Below, in pieces: positions 60,137 to 64,000 of a stretch of DNA of 64,000 nucleotides. Under the pieces are notes generated by a model. It made no database searches. It saw only the letters and a program-made list of their open reading frames with translations, and had not been told where the DNA came from. A program made the translations under genes and the position numbers. Every line of letters starts with the position of its first letter. The first letter of the stretch is position 1. Source of the stretch: Pseudomonas gozinkensis (GTDB taxonomy: Bacteria; Pseudomonadota; Gammaproteobacteria; Pseudomonadales; Pseudomonadaceae); assembly GCF_014863585.1 (NCBI RefSeq), contig NZ_CP062253.1, positions 3,746,501 through 3,810,500 on the forward strand, given 5' to 3'.

Positions 60137-60940
60137 ATGAAGCATACGCTTTGGCCGGGCCTTGTCCTGGCAGTTGCGGCAACGGTGGCAATGCCCAGTG
60201 TCTGGGCTGCGAAGGCGCAGGCTTTGGCGTCGGATGGGGCGGATCATGTGGGTGCGGGGGCGGTTGCTTCTGATGGCGCCGATCATGTCGGTGCTGGCGC
60301 GGTAGCTTCTGACGGTTCCGATCATGTTGGCGCCGGAGTCGTTGCTTCTGACGGCGCGGATCACGTCGGCGCCGGTGCGGTCGCCTCTGACGGCGCGGAT
60401 CATGTTGGCGCCGGAGCCGTTGCTTCTGACGGCGCGGATCACGTCGGCGCAGGCGCGGTCGCCTCTGACGGCGCGGATCACGTCGGCGCAGGCGCGGTCG
60501 CCTCTGACGGCGCGGATCACGTCGGCGCAGGCGCGGTCGCCTCTGACGGCGCGGATCACGTCGGCGCTGGCGCGGTCGCCTCTGACGGCGCGGATCACGT
60601 CGGCGCTGGCGCGGTCGCCTCTGACGGCGCGGATCACGTCGGCGCTGGCGCGGTCGCCTCTGACGGCGCGGATCACGTCGGCGCTGGCGCGGTCGCCTCT
60701 GACGGCGCGGATCACGTCGGCGCTGGCGCCCTCGCCTCTGACGGCGCGGATCATGTTGGCGCCGGAGCCGTTGCTTCTGACGGCGCGGATCACGTCGGCG
60801 CTGGCGCACTCGCCGCCGATGGCGCTGACAAGGTCGGTGCCAACCGGCTTGCCTATTCCCGCGCAGGCGTCGGTTCGGACCAGGTGGCTTCCGCCCTCAT
60901 GAGCGGCAGCTATTCGGACCAGTTCAACAGTCCTCAATAA
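60137..60940 (+). CDS. Exported protein of sixteen 13-residue repeats
   Basis: A 267-residue protein: signal peptide (MKHTLWPGLVLAVAATVAMP, cleaved near SVWA-AKA), sixteen 13-residue repeats of the form ASDGADHVGAGAV, and a 29-residue tail (AYSRAGVGSDQVASALMSGS on). The repeats are Gly/Ala-rich with two Asp and one His each, so a metal-binding or beta-solenoid surface is conceivable. Only the last unit diverges clearly (AADGADKVGANRL). GGAG lies 7 bases before ATG 60137. It would be in the periplasm or outside the cell. Function is unknown. The reverse strand is also open because the repeat period is a multiple of three. Confidence 0.8.
   Translation: MKHTLWPGLVLAVAATVAMPSVWAAKAQALASDGADHVGAGAVASDGADHVGAGAVASDGSDHVGAGVVASDGADHVGAGAVASDGADHVGAGAVASDGADHVGAGAVASDGADHVGAGAVASDGADHVGAGAVASDGADHVGAGAVASDGADHVGAGAVASDGADHVGAGAVASDGADHVGAGAVASDGADHVGAGALASDGADHVGAGAVASDGADHVGAGALAADGADKVGANRLAYSRAGVGSDQVASALMSGSYSDQFNSPQ
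60227..60850 (+). repeat. Tandem repeat, 16 units of 39 bp
   Basis: Coding tandem array, exact 39-bp period. Units 7 and 8 are identical, as are units 9 to 12, implying recent expansion in the middle; outer units differ mostly at silent positions. Confidence 0.95.
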
Positions 60941-61123
60941 CCGCTATCGGCGCAACCAGCCCACCGCTGGTTGCGCCGCACTAGCACATTTGTGCTAATC
61001 GACCACCCCGATCCCTGGCGTTATAGTCCCTCGCAACCCCCGACACTCCCCAACATTGCTGCCGTGCAGTGCGCGGGATCGTTGTGCCTGGAAAAACAAC
61101 AACACCAAGGACTCTGTACGCTC

Positions 61124-61432
61124 ATGAAAACACTCATCGCCACCCTCAGCCTCGCAGCCATCGTTCTCACCGGCTGCGCCACCCCCAAGCAATGGGAAGC
61201 CACCGGCGGCAGCAAGACCGACGGCGTCGTTCAGGTCTCCTATGAACTGGGCCAGTTCGAGAGCGGACAAACCTCCGCCGCTCAAGGGTTGGCCACGGCT
61301 GAAGGCCGTTGCAAGGTCTGGGGCTACAAAAGCGCCGAAGTGTCGGGTTCGGAGAAAAACATCTGCCGCACCATGGGTCAGTACAACTGCCTGCAAACCA
61401 CCATCACGCAGGACTATCTGTGTAAGCGCTGA
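61124..61432 (+). CDS. YecR-like lipoprotein
   Basis: A 102-residue lipoprotein: MKTLIATLSLAAIVLTGCAT gives a lipobox (LTGC, Cys18). The mature part has the YecR-type pattern WEATGGSKTDGVVQVSYELG, LATAEGRCKVWGYKSAEVSG and four further Cys ending in DYLCKR. YecR-like proteins are linked to flagellar regulons in enterobacteria, but no flagellar genes are near here. The 3' end overlaps the convergent histidine kinase gene by 29 bp. Confidence 0.8.
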   Translation: MKTLIATLSLAAIVLTGCATPKQWEATGGSKTDGVVQVSYELGQFESGQTSAAQGLATAEGRCKVWGYKSAEVSGSEKNICRTMGQYNCLQTTITQDYLCKR

Positions 61433-63041
61433 CTGCTTCGGTCTGCCGGTCGCGCAGCGCACGCAAGGTCGCGCGCAGCTCGGCCGGACGTACCGGCTTG
61501 GACAGAATGGCGATCTGGCGATCCTGCAGGGCCGCCTGGATTTTTTCGATGTCATGTCCGGTGATGATCATGGCCGGCACTGCATAACCGCGCTGACGGC
61601 GAACCTCATCGATGCACTCGATACCGGTACTGTGGGAGCCGAGGTCATAGTCGGCCACGATGATGTCGCAGTCCGTGACCAGCCCCTGCCCGCTCAGCTC
61701 GGCCTGCACGACGCAGCCCCAACGCTCGAGCAACGCCGAGGTCGCCAGCAGAACGTTGCGATCATCCTCCACCAGACACACCTTCAACCCTGTCAGCAAC
61801 CCGACCTGTCGAGCCTCCTCCCGATTGACCGGCATCTGCGGCGATGCCAGTGGCAGCCCATACAAGTTCACCGCCGTGCCCTGCCCCAGGCATGAGCGGA
61901 TCGCGACGTCGATACCGATCAATTGGCCCAGACGCCGGACAATCGACAGCCCCAGGCCCACGCCTTCGACGTCTTTGTCGCGCAACTGGCGCACCCGATA
62001 GAATTCCTCGAACACCTTGGGCAAATGCTCTTCGGCGATACCGTTGCCGCGGTCATAGATCGCGATGGCCAACCCGGCGCCGCGCTTGCGCACACCGATC
62101 AGCACCGGCCGGTGCGCGCCGTATTTAAAGCAGTTGGAGAGCACGTTCTGCACCATGGTCGCGAGCAACGCCGGATCGGTGCGCACCCAATGTTCACAAG
62201 ACCGCAGGCGCAACTCCACACCCGCCCAACGTGCGGCTTCGGCGTTCTGGCGGATCAGATCCGTCAACCATTCGCCCAGTTCAAGCGTCTGCAACCGGGG
62301 CAGAATCCGCCCGTTGTCGAGGGTGTAGAGATCGAGAATGGAACGAAACAGCTGCGACACGTTGAGCAGCGAACGGTCGATACTGTCCACCAGCCGCCGC
62401 TCCTTCTCGCCCAGCCGCGACTCGCGCAGGCACGCAGTAAACAGGCCGATGGAGTGGATCGGCTGACGCAGGTCATGACTGGCCTGGGCCAGGAAACGCG
62501 ACTTTTCCAGATTGGCAGCGACCGCTTCTTCAGATGCCTTGCGCGTACGCTCCAGCAGCAGGTGCGCATACACCGGAATCACCGTGCTGGTGATCATCAG
62601 CATCAATACCATGAACGGTTGCGCCTGCCAGTACGGCGTCAACCGATAGACCGCCAGCAGCGCCAGCAATGCCAACACCGTGGCGATCGCCAGGTAGCGC
62701 GAGCCGTAGCGCATGCCGTTGCCGAGATTGACCCAGACCATCACGGCATAGATGGGCAACGCCGCCTCGCCGCCGACCACCAGCCCGAAACTGGTACCGG
62801 TGTAATCGTGGATCATGCCGAAAATCCGCCGCGCCGGATAATGCCCCGGCCAGCGTACGATGGCCTGGCGCAGCACGACGGAGGCCAGCAAAAACAGGGA
62901 GATGTAGGTGACCACCGGCAGGTAAGTATCGAAGCGCTGGCCTGGCAGGAAACCGAGCACGGCCATGTACACCAACGCAATGCTGGCGATGATGATTCGC
63001 AGATTGGCCTGGTCGAGCTCGGTGTTTTTTTCGAACTTCAT
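61404..63041 (-). CDS. Hybrid sensor histidine kinase with receiver domain
   Basis: A 545-residue hybrid kinase. Five to six membrane helices occupy the first 165 residues (LRIIIASIALVYMAVLGFLP to FMVLMLMITSTVIPVYAHLL). A dimerisation domain carries the phospho-His in ASHDLRQPIHSIGLFTACLR, an HATPase follows (NVLSNCFKYGA; GVGLGLSIVRRLGQLIGIDV), then a receiver domain with phospho-Asp in DCDIIVADYDLG and Lys in ILSKPVRPAEL. It is divergent from a LuxR-type response regulator 114 bp away, its probable partner. ATG 63041 is chosen over an upstream in-frame start because AGGA precedes it. Confidence 0.9.
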   Translation of the reverse strand: MKFEKNTELDQANLRIIIASIALVYMAVLGFLPGQRFDTYLPVVTYISLFLLASVVLRQAIVRWPGHYPARRIFGMIHDYTGTSFGLVVGGEAALPIYAVMVWVNLGNGMRYGSRYLAIATVLALLALLAVYRLTPYWQAQPFMVLMLMITSTVIPVYAHLLLERTRKASEEAVAANLEKSRFLAQASHDLRQPIHSIGLFTACLRESRLGEKERRLVDSIDRSLLNVSQLFRSILDLYTLDNGRILPRLQTLELGEWLTDLIRQNAEAARWAGVELRLRSCEHWVRTDPALLATMVQNVLSNCFKYGAHRPVLIGVRKRGAGLAIAIYDRGNGIAEEHLPKVFEEFYRVRQLRDKDVEGVGLGLSIVRRLGQLIGIDVAIRSCLGQGTAVNLYGLPLASPQMPVNREEARQVGLLTGLKVCLVEDDRNVLLATSALLERWGCVVQAELSGQGLVTDCDIIVADYDLGSHSTGIECIDEVRRQRGYAVPAMIITGHDIEKIQAALQDRQIAILSKPVRPAELRATLRALRDRQTEAVSAYTDSPA

Positions 63042-63155
63042 GGAGGAACGTCCTTGTGCGGCAGTCGTCATAAACAGCACGAATCAACAGGCATTGCCTT
63101 CGCGTGGTGCTAAGGTGCACACCGTTAAAAATGCTGACCCAGGGAGGGTTTTGCC

Positions 63156-63761
63156 ATGGCGTGCCGAATCATCATAGCCGACGATCATCCGTTGTTTCGC
63201 GAAGCGCTGCTGCGCACCGTCCAGCGCCTGCTGCCCGAAGCCCTGATCGAAGAAGCCGGCGACCTCGACACTGTGCTCGCCCTGCTGCCGGCCGGCGATG
63301 AGCCCGACACCTTGATCCTCGACTTGCGTTTTCCCGGCCTGACCTGTGTCAGCCAGCTCTCTGAACTGCGTCGGCGTTTACCGCGAACCACCCTGATCGT
63401 GGTGTCGATGGTCGATGACGAGACGCTGATCGGCGAAGTCATGGCCACCGGCATTGATGGATTCATCGGCAAGAACATCGCCCCCGACGAAATCGGTCAG
63501 GCGATCCGGGCGATTCGCGAAGGTGAGGTGCTGGTCAAATTCGCCCCGTCCGGCCTGCTGCCGCTGGACACCGGCACCGCCCTCACCCCGCGCCAGCAAG
63601 AGGTGCTGCGGCTGATCGCCCAAGGCAAGACCAACAAGGAAATCGCCCGTGAACTGGATATTTCGCCGTTCACGGTGCGGATTCATGTGTCGTCGTTGTT
63701 GCGGGTGTTGAATGTGCCGTCTCGGGCCGCAGCAGCGGTGAAATACTCCGGAGTCTTGTAG
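63156..63761 (+). CDS. LuxR/NarL-family response regulator
   Basis: A 201-residue regulator: receiver domain ([20 protein letters not shown], phospho-Asp in [11 protein letters not shown], Lys in GFIGKNIAP) and C-terminal LuxR helix-turn-helix ([20 protein letters not shown], then [20 protein letters not shown]). GGGAGG precedes the ATG. It is divergent from the hybrid kinase, and the HK-RR pairing resembles ErbR/ErdR-type ethanol or carbon regulators of pseudomonads, an analogy only. Confidence 0.9.
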   Translation: MACRIIIADDHPLFREALLRTVQRLLPEALIEEAGDLDTVLALLPAGDEPDTLILDLRFPGLTCVSQLSELRRRLPRTTLIVVSMVDDETLIGEVMATGIDGFIGKNIAPDEIGQAIRAIREGEVLVKFAPSGLLPLDTGTALTPRQQEVLRLIAQGKTNKEIARELDISPFTVRIHVSSLLRVLNVPSRAAAAVKYSGVL

Positions 63762-63773
63762 CCTGCCTCCGGG

Positions 63774-64000
63774 TCAGGCGTGCGGGTGTACGGTCAGTGC
63801 TACCAGTTTCACCACAATCGGCCGGACCACGAGAATGCACAGAAACGCCACGGGCATCGCGAGTTTGTAGGCGTGTAGTGCATTGCTAAGGTAATCGGCA
63901 TCAATCCCGAAATTGGACGCGGTGATCACCAACGACATCAGAAACGCCATGATGGTCGCCATGTACAACGCGAATACGTACGGCGTGGCGCGGGCAGACA
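63774..64000 (-). CDS. DUF2798 membrane protein (5' end outside window)
   Basis: The frame is open to the end of the window. The visible part reads SARATPYVFALYMATIMAFL, then SLVITASNFGIDADYLSNAL and VAFLCILVVRPIVVKLVALT, two transmembrane helices as in small DUF2798 proteins. Function is unknown. It is convergent with the response regulator gene, 12 bp apart. Confidence 0.75.
   Translation of the reverse strand, partial: SARATPYVFALYMATIMAFLMSLVITASNFGIDADYLSNALHAYKLAMPVAFLCILVVRPIVVKLVALTVHPHA

Noticed and set aside
60227..60850. The 39-bp tandem array considered as a CRISPR
   Set aside because: The units are contiguous with no spacers and encode a continuous protein repeat.
59870..60937. 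A 355-codon minus-strand frame opposite the repeat protein
   Set aside because: The 39-bp period keeps one reverse frame open automatically. It has no signal peptide or ribosome-binding site, whereas the plus strand has both.

Overview
The window comes from a Pseudomonas chromosome, most likely the P. fluorescens group. It is GC-rich, carries many Pseudomonas-type REP palindromes (three sub-families), and holds genus-typical genes: the 180-kDa NAD-glutamate dehydrogenase, a Vre/Hxc-like signalling locus, and YCF48 plus RND transporter genes. Assignments rest on reading motifs and gene order; no database search was run.

Layout. 1-2.8 kb: the end of a type II secretion pseudopilin (GspJ type) converges on an anti-sigma / ECF sigma / STN-TonB trio resembling PUMA3 (VreR-VreI-VreA). 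3-7.8 kb: a small exported protein, a 134-bp tandem duplication, an AhpD-like protein divergent from a MocR regulator, a monooxygenase-fold protein, a periplasmic cupin and a lipoprotein. 7.9-12.8 kb: NAD-glutamate dehydrogenase. 13.3-20.8 kb: a small conserved protein, then a six-gene MoxR/DUF58/DUF4381/BatA/BatB/BatD operon. 20.8-23.4 kb: an AT-richer island of short, overlapping minus-strand genes, at least two resembling contact-dependent-inhibition immunity proteins and two apparently broken, with no toxin gene in view. 23.6-29.1 kb: sbcD-sbcC-GST. 29.1-31.7 kb: small exported or membrane proteins and a periplasmic lactonase-type propeller.

31.8-38.7 kb: a sugar-acid catabolic locus (KGSA dehydrogenase, AraD1-type FAH protein, MFS transporter, IlvD/Edd dehydratase, FCD-GntR regulator). 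It looks like a non-phosphorylative aldonate to 2-oxoglutarate route, with two T-N-GT-N3-AC-N-A operators in the divergent promoter. 38.9-42.3 kb: an RND/MMPL exporter and a YCF48 propeller protein.

42.7-54.4 kb: probably the most interesting part. An AA_synth-family protein, alpha/beta hydrolase, aldehyde dehydrogenase, flavin reductase, carboxymuconolactone-decarboxylase-like protein, FCD-GntR regulator, NUDIX hydrolase, DUF1330 protein, a RibBX-like flavin enzyme with a degenerate GTP cyclohydrolase half, and a PotFGHI-type ABC importer are punctuated by near-identical ATTATGGTATACCA palindromes at three promoters. This suggests one regulon for uptake and flavin-dependent breakdown of an unknown compound.

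54.5-59.6 kb: methionine aminopeptidase coupled to a ParD-like antitoxin, a Ppx/GppA phosphatase with a perfect Pho box upstream, and reverse transsulfuration genes (cystathionine beta-synthase and gamma-lyase). 60.1-64 kb: an exported protein of sixteen 13-residue repeats, a YecR-like lipoprotein, a hybrid histidine kinase divergent from a LuxR-type response regulator, and a truncated DUF2798 membrane protein.
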